Origin: Cupriavidus sp. WGlv3
GTDB lineage: Bacteria > Pseudomonadota > Gammaproteobacteria > Burkholderiales > Burkholderiaceae
DNA length: 64,000 nt
Assembly (NCBI RefSeq): GCF_023952475.1
Contig: NZ_JALHRX010000001.1
Span: 434,001 to 498,000, forward strand
Direction: 5' to 3'
Shown: positions 49,726 through 58,650 of the stretch, piece by piece
Layout: each line of letters starts with the position of its first letter
Position numbering within the stretch: the first letter of the stretch is position 1
Notes under the pieces: model-generated
Databases searched by the model: none
Told to the model about the DNA's origin: nothing
What the model saw: only the letters and a program-made list of their open reading frames with translations
Translations under genes and position numbers: made by a program

Positions 49726-50628
49726 TCAGGCCGGGAACACGCCGGTCGAGAGGTAACGGTCGCCGCGGTCGCACACCACGAAGACGATGGTGGCGTTCTC
49801 GACTTCCTCGGCGACGCGCAAGGCCACGCACAGCGCACCGGCGGCGGAAATGCCGCAGAAGATGCCCTCTTCCGATGCCATGCGGCGCGCCATGTGCTCG
49901 GCATCGCCCTGGCTCACCGGCTCGGTGCGGTCGATGAACTTGGGATCGTAGATCTTGGGAAGATACGCTTCGGGCCACTTGCGAATGCCCGGGATGCGCG
50001 AACCTTCGGCCGGCTGCGCGCCGACGATCTGGATCGCGGGATTCTGCTCCTTGAGGAAGCGCGACACGCCGGTGATGGTGCCGGTGGTGCCCATCGCCGA
50101 AACGAAATGGGTGATGCGGCCGTCGGTATCGCGCCAGATTTCGGGGCCGGTGCCTTCGTAGTGCGCCTGCGGATTGTCCGGGTTGGCGAACTGGTCGAGG
50201 ATCACGCCCTTGCCGTCGCGCTCCATCGAATCGGCCAGGTCGCGCGCATATTCCATGCCGCCCTTGACCGGGGTGAGGATGATCTCGGCGCCGTAGGCCG
50301 CCATGCTCTGGCGGCGCTCGAGGCTGAGGTCCTCGGGCATGATCAGCACCATCTTGTAGCCGCGGATGGCGGCCGCCATGGCCAGCGCGATGCCGGTATT
50401 GCCCGAGGTCGCTTCGATCAGGGTATCGCCCGGCTTGATGCGCCCGCGCGCTTCGGCCCGGGCGATCATCGACACCGCCGGGCGGTCCTTGACTGAGCCG
50501 GCCGGATTGTTGCCTTCGAGCTTGCCGAGGATCACATTGCCGCGCGCGTCGTTGACGGCACCGGGGATGCGCTGCAGTCTGACCAGCGGCGTATTGCCGA
50601 TGGTGTCTTCAATTGTCTTGTAGGCCAT
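49726..50628 (-). CDS. cysM: Cysteine synthase B (O-acetylserine/O-phosphoserine sulfhydrylase)
   Basis: PLP enzyme making cysteine (or S-sulfocysteine from thiosulfate). 300 residues from ATG 50628. The PLP lysine is K47 in NNPAGSVKDR, the phosphate loop is EATSGNTGIALA (about 72-83), and SAMGTTGTITG (about 175-185) follows. The length and the RRQSMAAYGAEIIL segment favour CysM over CysK. The leader carries overlapping inverted repeats. There is no clear Shine-Dalgarno sequence. Confidence 0.93.
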   Translation of the reverse strand: MAYKTIEDTIGNTPLVRLQRIPGAVNDARGNVILGKLEGNNPAGSVKDRPAVSMIARAEARGRIKPGDTLIEATSGNTGIALAMAAAIRGYKMVLIMPEDLSLERRQSMAAYGAEIILTPVKGGMEYARDLADSMERDGKGVILDQFANPDNPQAHYEGTGPEIWRDTDGRITHFVSAMGTTGTITGVSRFLKEQNPAIQIVGAQPAEGSRIPGIRKWPEAYLPKIYDPKFIDRTEPVSQGDAEHMARRMASEEGIFCGISAAGALCVALRVAEEVENATIVFVVCDRGDRYLSTGVFPA

Positions 50629-50653
50629 GGGGCGAAGGAGGGTCGCAAACGGG

Positions 50654-50680
50654 GGAATCCGGAGGATTCCGGGGGATTCC
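50654..50680. repeat. Overlapping inverted repeats in the cysM leader
   Basis: GGAATCC (50654-50660) can pair with GGATTCC at 50664-50670 or with another copy at 50674-50680, giving two mutually exclusive hairpins. They lie 25-50 nt before the cysM start. Confidence 0.5.
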
Positions 50681-50765
50681 AATTCGCCGGCCATTGTAAT
50701 CCAGACCCCTATCCCCTCGCCGGCAGGCGGGATTTGCCCCGCCGCCCGCCCGCATCCGTCGTGGC

Positions 50766-52067
50766 TCAATCCGCTTCGCGGTTGCCTTCGCCCAGCAGGT
50801 GATACAGCAGGATGCAGCCGAAGGTGGCGGTGCCGATGCCGCCCAGCGTCATGCCGCCCAGCTTCAGCGTCAGGTCCCCGGCCGCCACCGTCAGCGTGGC
50901 GCCCACCGTGATCAGGTTGCGCGAGCTGGAGAAATCCACGTGGTTCTGCACCCAGATGCGGCCTGCGGTGGCCGCGATCAGGCCGAACACGACGATGGTC
51001 AGGCCGCCGATCACCGGCCCCGGGATGGTCAGGATCAGGGCGCCGAACTTGGGCGAGAAGCCCAGCAGGATGGCCACCGCGGCCGCCACCACGAAGATCA
51101 GCGTCGAATAGATCTTGGTGACCGCCATCACCCCCATGTTCTCGGCATAGGTGGTCACGCCGGTGCCGCCGCCACTGGCCGACAGCATGGTGGCGATGCC
51201 GTCGCCGATAAAGGCGCGGCCGATGTACGGATCCAGGTTGCGGCCGGTCATCACGCCGATGGCCTTGATATGGCCGAGGTTCTCGGCCACCAGCACGATC
51301 GCCACCGGCGCGATCAGCAGCATCGCGCCCAGTTCGAACGTCGGTGCGGTGAACGCCGGCAGGCCGAACCAGCTGGCGGCGGCCACGCCGGAGAAATCGA
51401 TCGGCTTGCCCAGCCCCGTCACGTTGGTGCCCAGGTAATAGGCAACGTAGCCGGCCAGGCCGCCGATCAGCACCGGCAGGCGGCCGATCATGCCGGGCGC
51501 GCGCACCGCGACCAGCCCCACCGCGACCACGGTGAGCAGCCCCACCCAGGTATCGAGCGCCGCGCCGCTGACCGCCTTGACCGCCACCGGGGCCAGGTTC
51601 AGCCCGATCGCCGCGACGATGGCGCCGGTCACCACCGGCGGCATCAGCTTTTCCACCCAGGCGTAGCCCACTGCCTGCACCACCAGGCCGATCACGGTGT
51701 ACAGCGCACCGGCGGCAATGATGCCGCCCAGCGCCACCGGGATATTGAGGTTGGGGCCGCTGCCGGCATAGCCAGTGGCGGCGATCACCACCGCAATGAA
51801 GGCAAAGCTGGAGCCCAGGTAGCTGGGCACGCGGCCGCGCACGCATAGAAAGAAGATCAGCGTGCCGATGCCGGAAAACAGGATGGCGATATTCGGGTTG
51901 AAGCCCATCAGGATCGGCGCGATGGCGGTCGAGCCGAACATCGCCACCACGTGCTGGATCCCGGCCAGCAGTGTCTGCCCCGCGGGCAGCCGCTCATCGG
52001 GGCCGATCACGCCCTCGGTCTTGAGCCGCCATTGCGGCAGGAATCCCGCGTCCTCGCCATTCGCCAT
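50766..52067 (-). CDS. SLC23-family nucleobase permease (uracil/xanthine type)
   Basis: 433 residues with about 14 membrane segments. The family 2.A.40 landmarks include QHVVAMFGSTAIAPIL (about 37-52), the substrate loop of helix 8 (FELGAMLLIAPVAIVLVAENLGHIKAI) and the helix 10 block SGGGTGVTTYAENMGVMAVTK. UraA/RutG-like uracil uptake by proton symport is the best guess; xanthine or uric acid cannot be excluded. The start ATG 52067 has AGGGAG upstream. Located upstream of cysM on the same strand (137-nt gap). Confidence 0.88.
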   Translation of the reverse strand: MANGEDAGFLPQWRLKTEGVIGPDERLPAGQTLLAGIQHVVAMFGSTAIAPILMGFNPNIAILFSGIGTLIFFLCVRGRVPSYLGSSFAFIAVVIAATGYAGSGPNLNIPVALGGIIAAGALYTVIGLVVQAVGYAWVEKLMPPVVTGAIVAAIGLNLAPVAVKAVSGAALDTWVGLLTVVAVGLVAVRAPGMIGRLPVLIGGLAGYVAYYLGTNVTGLGKPIDFSGVAAASWFGLPAFTAPTFELGAMLLIAPVAIVLVAENLGHIKAIGVMTGRNLDPYIGRAFIGDGIATMLSASGGGTGVTTYAENMGVMAVTKIYSTLIFVVAAAVAILLGFSPKFGALILTIPGPVIGGLTIVVFGLIAATAGRIWVQNHVDFSSSRNLITVGATLTVAAGDLTLKLGGMTLGGIGTATFGCILLYHLLGEGNREAD

Positions 52068-52304
52068 ATTGTCTTGCTCCCTGTGGTCCGGGCGGGCCAC
52101 CGGATCGGCGGCCGCCGCGCTTGTGCCTGGTTGTTAGGTTGTGGAATGCCGGTCGGCAGCCGCGCCGCAGGTCCTGCCTGCGCGGCGTCCGCATGATACT
52201 CCGCCGCCACGGGGGCTGCGAATCCGACAAGCTTTAGCACAACGCATACCAGCCACAACGCACCCGGCTGCAGCACGACCGGGCACAGGGCCGCAGTGGC
52301 GGTG

Positions 52305-52700
52305 CTAGCGGGCCGGCTTTGCCGGTGCAGGCGTTGCCTTTGCCCCCTTGGCGGGCGCCGGCGTGGCCGCCGGTGCAGCGGATGGCGTGGCGGGGGACGC
52401 CCCCTTGCCGGCGATGGTCAGGCCGGCGTCCTGCAGCTTGGCCACGGACTTGGGCCCGATGCCGCTGACGCGCTCGGCGAGATCGGCGGCGTCCTTGTAC
52501 GGCCCGCGCTTGTTGCGTTCTTCGACGATGTGGCGGGCCGTGGCCGGGCCCACGCCCTTGACCGAGGTCAGCGCTGCTTCGTCCGCGGTGTTGACGTCGA
52601 CCGCGGCACGGGCGGTGCCGCCGGCAAGCAGGCACAAGGTTGCCGCGAGGGAGATCAGGGAAAAACGCCGGGCAAGTTGCCGGATCCAGTGCATGGCCAT
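52305..52700 (-). CDS. ComEA-like helix-hairpin-helix DNA-binding protein, exported
   Basis: 131 residues with a signal peptide (to about residue 32, GGTARA). A single tandem HhH domain (VDVNTADEAALTSVKGVGPATARHI, about 34-58, then SGIGPKSVAKL, about 78-88) binds DNA without sequence preference. A Pro/Ala/Lys-rich tail ends the protein. ComEA receives DNA in the periplasm during natural uptake. The tail makes it longer than most gammaproteobacterial ComEA. It stands alone here. Confidence 0.85.
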   Translation of the reverse strand: MAMHWIRQLARRFSLISLAATLCLLAGGTARAAVDVNTADEAALTSVKGVGPATARHIVEERNKRGPYKDAADLAERVSGIGPKSVAKLQDAGLTIAGKGASPATPSAAPAATPAPAKGAKATPAPAKPAR

Positions 52701-52865
52701 GAAGGCTCTCCTTTCCTGTGGATGGTCTGAGGTACCACCCCCGCCGAGGTGGCGAGGTCAGGTCAGGATAGGGGCGCGCCGCGAGCGCGGCGCATGCGGC
52801 AACAAAAGTTGACACCGGCGGCACGAAAGCGTGTCAGCCGGCGTGAAGCAGGGACGATGCGAGGT

Positions 52866-53861
52866 TCAGCCGTTGCGCTCGAGCAGCCAGCGGCAGTAGC
52901 GCGCCACGCCTTCCTCGACGGTCAAAAAGCGCTCGCCGTAGCCGGCGCCGCGCAGCCTGGACACATCCGACTGCGTAAAGCACTGGTACTTGCCGCGCAG
53001 TGCGTCGGGAAATTTGACGTACTCGACCAGCCCTTCCTGCACCAGGTCATCCAGCGACAGCGGCGGCTTGCCTTCGGCCTCGCGCAGCGTGTTGACCACG
53101 GTCGCGGCGATGTCGTTGAACGGCTGGGCGCGGCCGGTGCCCAGGTTGAACAGGCCGGACTTCTCCGGATGGTCGAAGAAGAACAGGTTGACCTTGACCA
53201 CGTCCTCGACCGAGATGAAGTCGCGGCTCTGCATGCCAGGGCCATAGCCGCCGTATTCGCCGAACAGCTTCACCGTGCCGTCGGCGCGGAACTGGTTGAA
53301 GTTGTGGAACGCCACCGAGGCCATGCGGCCCTTGTGCGTTTCGCGCGGCCCGTACACGTTGAAGTAGCGGAAGCCGACGATCTGCGACAGCGCCGACGGC
53401 AGCCGGCGCCGGACGATCTGGTCGAACAGGAACTTGGAATAGCCGTAGACGTTGAGCGGCCGCTCGAACTCGCGGTCTTCGCGGAACACCTGCGAGGCGC
53501 CGTAGGTCGCCGCCGACGATGCGTACAGGAACTGCGTGCCCTGCTCCAGGCAGCTCTCCATCAGCGACAGCGTGTAGCGGTAGTTGTTCTCCATCATATA
53601 GCGGCCGTCGGTCTCCATGGTGTCGGAGCAGGCGCCTTCATGGAACACCGCGCGGACCTTGCCGAACTCGCCGCGGGCAAAGCGCGCGAGGAAGTCCTGC
53701 TTGTCCAGGTAATCGGCGATCTCGCAGTCGACCAGGTTGTGGAACTTGTCGGCGCGGGTCAGGTTGTCGACGGCGATGACGTTGGTCTCGCCGCGTTCGT
53801 TCAGGCCCTTGACGAGATTGCTGCCGATAAAACCCGCGGCGCCGGTGACGATGATGGTCAT
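52866..53861 (-). CDS. hldD: ADP-L-glycero-D-manno-heptose 6-epimerase
   Basis: 331-residue short-chain dehydrogenase/epimerase that converts ADP-D,D-heptose to ADP-L,D-heptose, the donor used by WaaC. The NADP motif GAAGFIGSN is at about 7-15, the catalytic YxxxK in YGYSKF near 139-144, and the HldD-specific [20 protein letters not shown] segment is intact. It follows rfaE1 by 27 nt; last gene of lapA-lapB-ugd-rfaE1-hldD. Confidence 0.96.
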   Translation of the reverse strand: MTIIVTGAAGFIGSNLVKGLNERGETNVIAVDNLTRADKFHNLVDCEIADYLDKQDFLARFARGEFGKVRAVFHEGACSDTMETDGRYMMENNYRYTLSLMESCLEQGTQFLYASSAATYGASQVFREDREFERPLNVYGYSKFLFDQIVRRRLPSALSQIVGFRYFNVYGPRETHKGRMASVAFHNFNQFRADGTVKLFGEYGGYGPGMQSRDFISVEDVVKVNLFFFDHPEKSGLFNLGTGRAQPFNDIAATVVNTLREAEGKPPLSLDDLVQEGLVEYVKFPDALRGKYQCFTQSDVSRLRGAGYGERFLTVEEGVARYCRWLLERNG

Positions 53862-53888
53862 GGTCGGATCAGGATGGGGCGCCGCGCC

Positions 53889-54836
53889 TCAGGCAGCGGC
53901 GCCGAACAATTCGGGATAAGTGACGACGGCGGTGCCCAGCTTGCCGACCACGATGCCGCCGGCGCGATTGGCATGCTGCACGGCTTCCTTGAGCGGCACG
54001 CCGGCACCCATCATGGTGGCGAGCGTGGCAATCACGGTGTCGCCCGCACCGGATACATCATAGACCTCGCGCGCCTGGGCCGAGACGTGCAGCACTTCGG
54101 CTTCGGTATAGAGCGTCATGCCCTCTTCCGAGCGCGTCAGCAGCAGCGCTTCGAGCTGCAGCGCGCGGCGCAGGTTCTGCGCGCGGATGGTCAGGTCGGC
54201 CTCGGTCTTCCAGGCGCCGACCACGGCGCGCATCTCGGCGCGGTTGGGGGTGATCAGGGTGGCGCCGCGGTAGCGCGAGTAGTCGTCGCCCTTGGGGTCG
54301 ACCAGCACCTTGCGGCCGGCCGCGCGGCCGGCGTCGATCATGCGCGTGACGTGGGTCAGCCCGCCCTTGCCGTAGTCGGACAGCACCAGCACCTGGTAAT
54401 CGTTGACCAGGCCCTGGAACTTGTCCTGTACCGCGAGCAGCACTTCATGCGCCGGCGTGTTCTCGAAATCCACGCGCAGCAGTTGCTGCTGGTGTGCCAC
54501 CACGCGCAGCTTGATGGTGGTGTTGATCTTGGCATCGCGGTGCAGGTAGGGCTGCACCTGGCTTTCGGCCAGCAGCGCCTCGAGCGTGCGCGCCGGCTCG
54601 TCGTCGCCGACCACGCCCAGCATGCCGACGCGCGCACCCAGCGCCGCGGCGTTGCGGGCCACGTTGGCGGCACCGCCCAGGCGCTCGTCGCTGCGCTTGA
54701 CCTGCACCACCGGCACCGGCGCTTCCGGCGAAATGCGCTCGACATCGCCGAACCAATACCGGTCCAGCATCATGTCGCCGACCACCAGGATATGGGACTG
54801 CCGGATCTGCTCCTGCGGAATGACGGTCTTGTTCAT
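53889..54836 (-). CDS. rfaE1: D-glycero-beta-D-manno-heptose-7-phosphate kinase
   Basis: 315-residue PfkB-family kinase equal to the N-terminal half of E. coli HldE (RfaE), without the adenylyltransferase half, which must be encoded elsewhere. The substrate loop GGAANVARNAAALG (about 54-67) and the anion hole DVSGAGDTVIATLA (about 266-279) are visible. The start ATG 54836 has AAGGA upstream. It lies between ugd (80 nt) and hldD (27 nt). Confidence 0.94.
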   Translation of the reverse strand: MNKTVIPQEQIRQSHILVVGDMMLDRYWFGDVERISPEAPVPVVQVKRSDERLGGAANVARNAAALGARVGMLGVVGDDEPARTLEALLAESQVQPYLHRDAKINTTIKLRVVAHQQQLLRVDFENTPAHEVLLAVQDKFQGLVNDYQVLVLSDYGKGGLTHVTRMIDAGRAAGRKVLVDPKGDDYSRYRGATLITPNRAEMRAVVGAWKTEADLTIRAQNLRRALQLEALLLTRSEEGMTLYTEAEVLHVSAQAREVYDVSGAGDTVIATLATMMGAGVPLKEAVQHANRAGGIVVGKLGTAVVTYPELFGAAA

Positions 54837-54916
54837 GAAGATCCTTGGCAATATCGCGGCGGCCGCGGCCGCCGCGTTAGCTTATCGGTTGATGAGTCCG
54901 TTGACCCGCGTGCGCC

Positions 54917-56308
54917 TTATTCGTTCGCCGGCGGCGCAGCCTTGCGGGTCGGGCGGCCGATGGCGTGGTATTCCACACCGGTCTCGCGCATCGCCTCGGG
55001 CTCATACAGATTGCGTCCATCGAAGACCACCGGCGACTTCAGCCGCCGCTTGATCTGCCCGAAGTCCGGGCTGCGGAACACCTTCCATTCGGTCACGATC
55101 GCCAGCGCGTCGGCGCCGTCGAGCGCGTCCATCTGGTGCTGGTGGAAGCTCACGCGCGCGGCCCCGCCCGGCACGTCGGCCAGGTCCGCCTCCAGCACCC
55201 GGCGCGCCTCGGCCATCGAGACCGGGTCATGCACCCGCAGCGACGCGCCGCGCGACACCAGTTCCCGCGCCAGCACGCGCGACGGCGCCTCGCGCATGTC
55301 GTCGGTATTGGGCTTGAAGGCCAGGCCCCAGACCGCGAACACGCGGCCGCTCAGGTCGTCGCCAAAGCGGCGCACGATCTTTTCGCCCAGCACGCGCTTC
55401 TGCGCGCCATTGACGGCTTCCACCGCCTCCAGCACGCGCATCGGCTTGCCGTGGTCGGCGGCGGTGCGCATCAGCGCCTGCACGTCCTTGGGAAAGCACG
55501 ATCCGCCATAGCCGGCGCCGGCATACAGGAAACTGTAGCCGATGCGCGGGTCCGAGCCGATGCCCATGCGCACCAGCTCGATGTCGACGCCGACTTCGTC
55601 GGCCAGGTTGGCCAGCTCGTTCATGAACGAGATGCGCGTGGCCAGCATCGAATTGGCGGCGTATTTGGTGAACTCGGCCGAGCGCACGTCCATGTAGAAG
55701 GTGCGCTCATGATGGCGGTTGAACGGCGCGTACAGCTGCCGCATGGTGGCCTGCGCGTGGCGGCCGGCGGCGTCGGCGTTGCATCCCAGCACAATGCGGT
55801 CGGGGCGCATGAAGTCTTCGACCGCGGCGCCTTCCTTCAGGAACTCGGGGTTCGACACCACCGAGAACTGCAGGTCTTCCAGCCCGCGCGCGGCCAGTTC
55901 CTCGCGGATCGCGGCGGTGACGCGGTCGCCGGTGCCCACCGGCACGGTCGACTTGTCGACCACCACCTTGAAGCCGGTCATGTGGCGGCCGATATTGCGG
56001 GCCGCCGCCAGCACGTACTTGAGATCGGCCGAGCCGTCCTCGTCCGGCGGCGTGCCCACCGCGATGAACTGCACGTCGGCATGCTCGACACCGGCCGCCA
56101 CGTCGGTGGAAAAGGTCAGGCGGCCGGCCTCGCGGTTGCGCTGGATCAGTTCCTGCAGGCCCGGCTCGTAGATCGGCACGCCGCCCGCGTTGAGCAGCGC
56201 GATCTTCTGCTCGTCCAGGTCCAGGCAGAACACATCGTTGCCCTGCTCCGCCAGGCAGGCGCCGGTGACGAGACCGACGTAGCCGCTGCCGATAATGGTG
56301 ACTTTCAT
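54917..56308 (-). CDS. ugd: UDP-glucose 6-dehydrogenase
   Basis: Oxidises UDP-glucose to UDP-glucuronate with two NAD+. 463 residues. The NAD motif [11 protein letters not shown] is at about 7-17, the catalytic cysteine near residue 271 in GGSCFPKDV, and the C-terminal domain contains [18 protein letters not shown]. The product feeds LPS or capsule sugars such as Ara4N or galacturonate. It sits inside the LPS heptose operon, 36 nt after lapB. Confidence 0.95.
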   Translation of the reverse strand: MKVTIIGSGYVGLVTGACLAEQGNDVFCLDLDEQKIALLNAGGVPIYEPGLQELIQRNREAGRLTFSTDVAAGVEHADVQFIAVGTPPDEDGSADLKYVLAAARNIGRHMTGFKVVVDKSTVPVGTGDRVTAAIREELAARGLEDLQFSVVSNPEFLKEGAAVEDFMRPDRIVLGCNADAAGRHAQATMRQLYAPFNRHHERTFYMDVRSAEFTKYAANSMLATRISFMNELANLADEVGVDIELVRMGIGSDPRIGYSFLYAGAGYGGSCFPKDVQALMRTAADHGKPMRVLEAVEAVNGAQKRVLGEKIVRRFGDDLSGRVFAVWGLAFKPNTDDMREAPSRVLARELVSRGASLRVHDPVSMAEARRVLEADLADVPGGAARVSFHQHQMDALDGADALAIVTEWKVFRSPDFGQIKRRLKSPVVFDGRNLYEPEAMRETGVEYHAIGRPTRKAAPPANE

Positions 56309-56344
56309 AGCTTCAATTCACATCCGTTGCACGGCCACCGGGAA

Positions 56345-57574
56345 TCAGCCCAGCGTTTCGGAACGCCGCGGGGCATAGGTTTCCCAGCGGTTGCAACCAG
56401 GGCACTGCCAATAGAACAGCCGCGCACGGAAACCGCATTCGCGGCAGGTATAGCGTGCCAGGTTGCGCGTGCGCAGTTGCAGCAGGTCGCGGATGGCGGT
56501 AGTTTCCTTGGCCTCGTCGCCGTCCTCGGCGCCTTCGGCCTGGCCAGTCGCGGCCCCGACCACTGCGGCCTGCGCGGCGGGCTCGGCGGCGACTGCCGCC
56601 TGCGCCTCGAAGTACTTGGTCAGCGCCAGCAGCGTCGGCTGGCGCCGCAGCTGTTCGCGCATCAGGCGCGCCGCGGCTTCGGCGCCGTTCACTTCCAGCT
56701 CGGCCTTGTACGCGGTGTCGAGCACCTCGGGCGCGAGCTTGCCCTTGAGCAGGCCGCGCAGCCATTCCAGCGCCACGCCTTGCTCGTCCAGGGCGGCATA
56801 GGCCTTGACCACGCGCTCGGCCACCAGCGGCAGGAAGGAGGCGTCCTGGCGCTCGATGCCGAGCCAGTGACCCAGTGCCGCGCGCGCATCGCCCGCCGCG
56901 GCGGCGACGTCGCCCAGCAGGATCGGCGCGCGCACGTTGGCGGGATTCTCGGCCACGGCCTGGTTCAGCCATTTCACCGCGTCTTCGGGGCGCTTGCGCT
57001 GCAGCGCGTCCTGCGCCAGCTCGCAGCAGAACTGCGCGATTTGCACGCTGTAGCTCTTCTGCTCCAGCGTCTGCAGCTCACGCGCGGCATCGATCGCCTT
57101 CTGCCATTCCTTTTCGACCTCGTAGAGCTCGAGCAGCACGCGCTTGGCCGATGCCGCGTAAGGTCCCGACATCAGCCGGCGCAGCGATTCCTCGGCACGG
57201 TCCAGCAGGCCCGCGCGCAGGTAGTCTTCGCCCAGCTCGAACAGCGCATGCTCGCGCTCGGGCTCGGGCAGGTCGGGGCGCGTGGCCAGGTTCTGGTGCA
57301 CGCGGATGGCGCGCTCGGTTTCGCCGCGGCGCCGGAACAGCGCGCCCAGCGCAAAGTGCAGTTCGGTGGTTTCCGGGTCCAGCCGGGCGACTTCGACAAA
57401 GGCGTCGATGGCCTTGTCGGGCTGCTCGTTGAGCAGGAAATTGAGTCCCTTGAAGTAGGAGCGCGGCAAGGCGCCCTGCTCGCTGATCATCTGGCGCACG
57501 TCGAAGCGCGCCGCCATCCAGCCAAGGCCAAAGACAAGTGGCAGCACCAACAGCCACCAGGTTTCGAACATCAT
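56345..57574 (-). CDS. lapB: Lipopolysaccharide assembly protein B
   Basis: LapB (YciM) adjusts LpxC levels with FtsH and coordinates LPS assembly. 409 residues, about 20 longer than E. coli LapB. An N-terminal membrane anchor (about 3-20) is followed by TPR repeats (YFKGLNFLLNEQPDKAIDAF onward) and a rubredoxin-like zinc site, CREC and CPGC, near 379-398. An Ala/Glu/Asp-rich insert (about 325-360) separates the TPRs from the zinc site. It begins 3 nt after lapA. Confidence 0.93.
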   Translation of the reverse strand: MMFETWWLLVLPLVFGLGWMAARFDVRQMISEQGALPRSYFKGLNFLLNEQPDKAIDAFVEVARLDPETTELHFALGALFRRRGETERAIRVHQNLATRPDLPEPEREHALFELGEDYLRAGLLDRAEESLRRLMSGPYAASAKRVLLELYEVEKEWQKAIDAARELQTLEQKSYSVQIAQFCCELAQDALQRKRPEDAVKWLNQAVAENPANVRAPILLGDVAAAAGDARAALGHWLGIERQDASFLPLVAERVVKAYAALDEQGVALEWLRGLLKGKLAPEVLDTAYKAELEVNGAEAAARLMREQLRRQPTLLALTKYFEAQAAVAAEPAAQAAVVGAATGQAEGAEDGDEAKETTAIRDLLQLRTRNLARYTCRECGFRARLFYWQCPGCNRWETYAPRRSETLG

Positions 57575-57577
57575 GGA

Positions 57578-57919
57578 TCAGACTTTCGGGCCGACTACGT
57601 TATAGGGAGAGTTGCCGTCGCGCGGCACCGGGGCGGCGCTTGCCGGTGCCGCCGATGGCGACGCCGTCGACGCCCTGGCGTCCGCGGCCGCGCGCCGCAG
57701 CCTGGCCAGTTCCATGCGCTGGCGCATCAGCCCCGGCGCCACCGCGGCCAGCGCCGCCACCGCGCCCAGCGCAAACGCGGCAAACAGAATCAGGATCAGC
57801 GGCGCATGCCAGACGGCATTGAAGAACAGCTGCAGCGAGGCTTCTGCGGTATTGCGCAGGGCCAGCACGAACAGCAGCACGAATACGACGATGCGGACGA
57901 TCCAGGCAAACAGTTTCAT
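57578..57919 (-). CDS. lapA: LapA-domain (DUF1049) membrane protein
   Basis: 113 residues with two membrane helices (about 4-21 and 37-62) and the LapA motif of the first loop (LRNTAEASLQLFFNAVW). The C-terminal part is Ala/Ser/Pro-rich. It acts with LapB at the inner membrane. Its promoter is probably in the gap upstream, where TACAAT on the minus strand (58016-58021) is a candidate -10. Confidence 0.9.
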   Translation of the reverse strand: MKLFAWIVRIVVFVLLFVLALRNTAEASLQLFFNAVWHAPLILILFAAFALGAVAALAAVAPGLMRQRMELARLRRAAADARASTASPSAAPASAAPVPRDGNSPYNVVGPKV

Positions 57920-58143
57920 GCGGGTAGGCGGCGAGGCAGCATGGCGTTGGGGCGGGCAAGCACAAAGACTGCGGCTGGCAGGACGCCTTGTGCAAGGCCC
58001 GGCAAAGACCCCGGCATTGTAACGGAATCACTTCACGGATTCGGTAACGTGGCGGTAACTGCGTGCCGGCGCGCGCCTCGCAGCTGTCGGCACTCTGCCT
58101 TGCAGGCGCTGGAGCGTGCCGCCTCGGCTCGCATCGGCCAAAA

Positions 58144-58167
58144 AAAAGCGCCCCAAGGGGCGCTTTT
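58144..58167 (-). terminator. Terminator after ihfB
   Basis: AAAAGCGCCCC (58144-58154) pairs with GGGGCGCTTTT (58157-58167). On the minus strand the stem is followed by seven T (complement of 58141-58147). It separates cmk-rpsA-ihfB from lapA-lapB. Confidence 0.9.
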
Positions 58168-58200
58168 CTACAACTCAGTAGCAGGCAATGCCAGTCGAAT

Positions 58201-58620
58201 TCAGGAACGGATGAAATCCAGTCCGCTCTCGTGCAACCCCGTCGGCGTGGCGGATGCCGCGCCCTGGCCTGCCTTGCCCGGCAGGGCTTGCGCCGTGCCG
58301 CCGGAATGGCCGTTGCCGTTGGTGCCCGCAGGCACCGGCTGGCTGCGGTCAACCCGTTCGCGCAATTCCTTGCCCGCCTTGAAGTGCGGCACCCGTTTTT
58401 CAGGTACCAGCACCCGCTCGCCGGATTTGGGATTGCGCCCCACGCGAGGCGGACGCCGGTTCAGACCAAAACTGCCGAATCCGCGGATCTCGATGCGGTG
58501 GCCGTCGGCCAGCGCTTCGGACATCGCGTCGAGTATCGTTTTCACCGAGATGTCCGCATCCCGCAGCAGCAGCTGGGGGAAGCGGGCAGCCAGTTTTTCG
58601 ACAAGCTCCGACTTGGTCAT
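58201..58620 (-). CDS. ihfB: Integration host factor beta subunit with extended C-terminus
   Basis: IHF-beta bends DNA with IhfA. 139 residues from ATG 58620 ([17 protein letters not shown]); ATG 58626 is also possible. The core shows [22 protein letters not shown] (about 46-67), with the intercalating proline region intact. E. coli IhfB has 94 residues. The extra about 45 residues are Gly/Ala/Pro-rich and probably unstructured. It lies 24 nt after rpsA. Confidence 0.94.
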   Translation of the reverse strand: MTKSELVEKLAARFPQLLLRDADISVKTILDAMSEALADGHRIEIRGFGSFGLNRRPPRVGRNPKSGERVLVPEKRVPHFKAGKELRERVDRSQPVPAGTNGNGHSGGTAQALPGKAGQGAASATPTGLHESGLDFIRS

Positions 58621-58650
58621 GGGCATACGCGCAAGCGCGGGGGCCTGCGA

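Noticed and set aside
52161-52187. Imperfect inverted repeat near the SLC23 permease leader
   Set aside because: Only 6 bp of the arms pair cleanly in very GC-rich sequence, so it is not distinguishable from chance.
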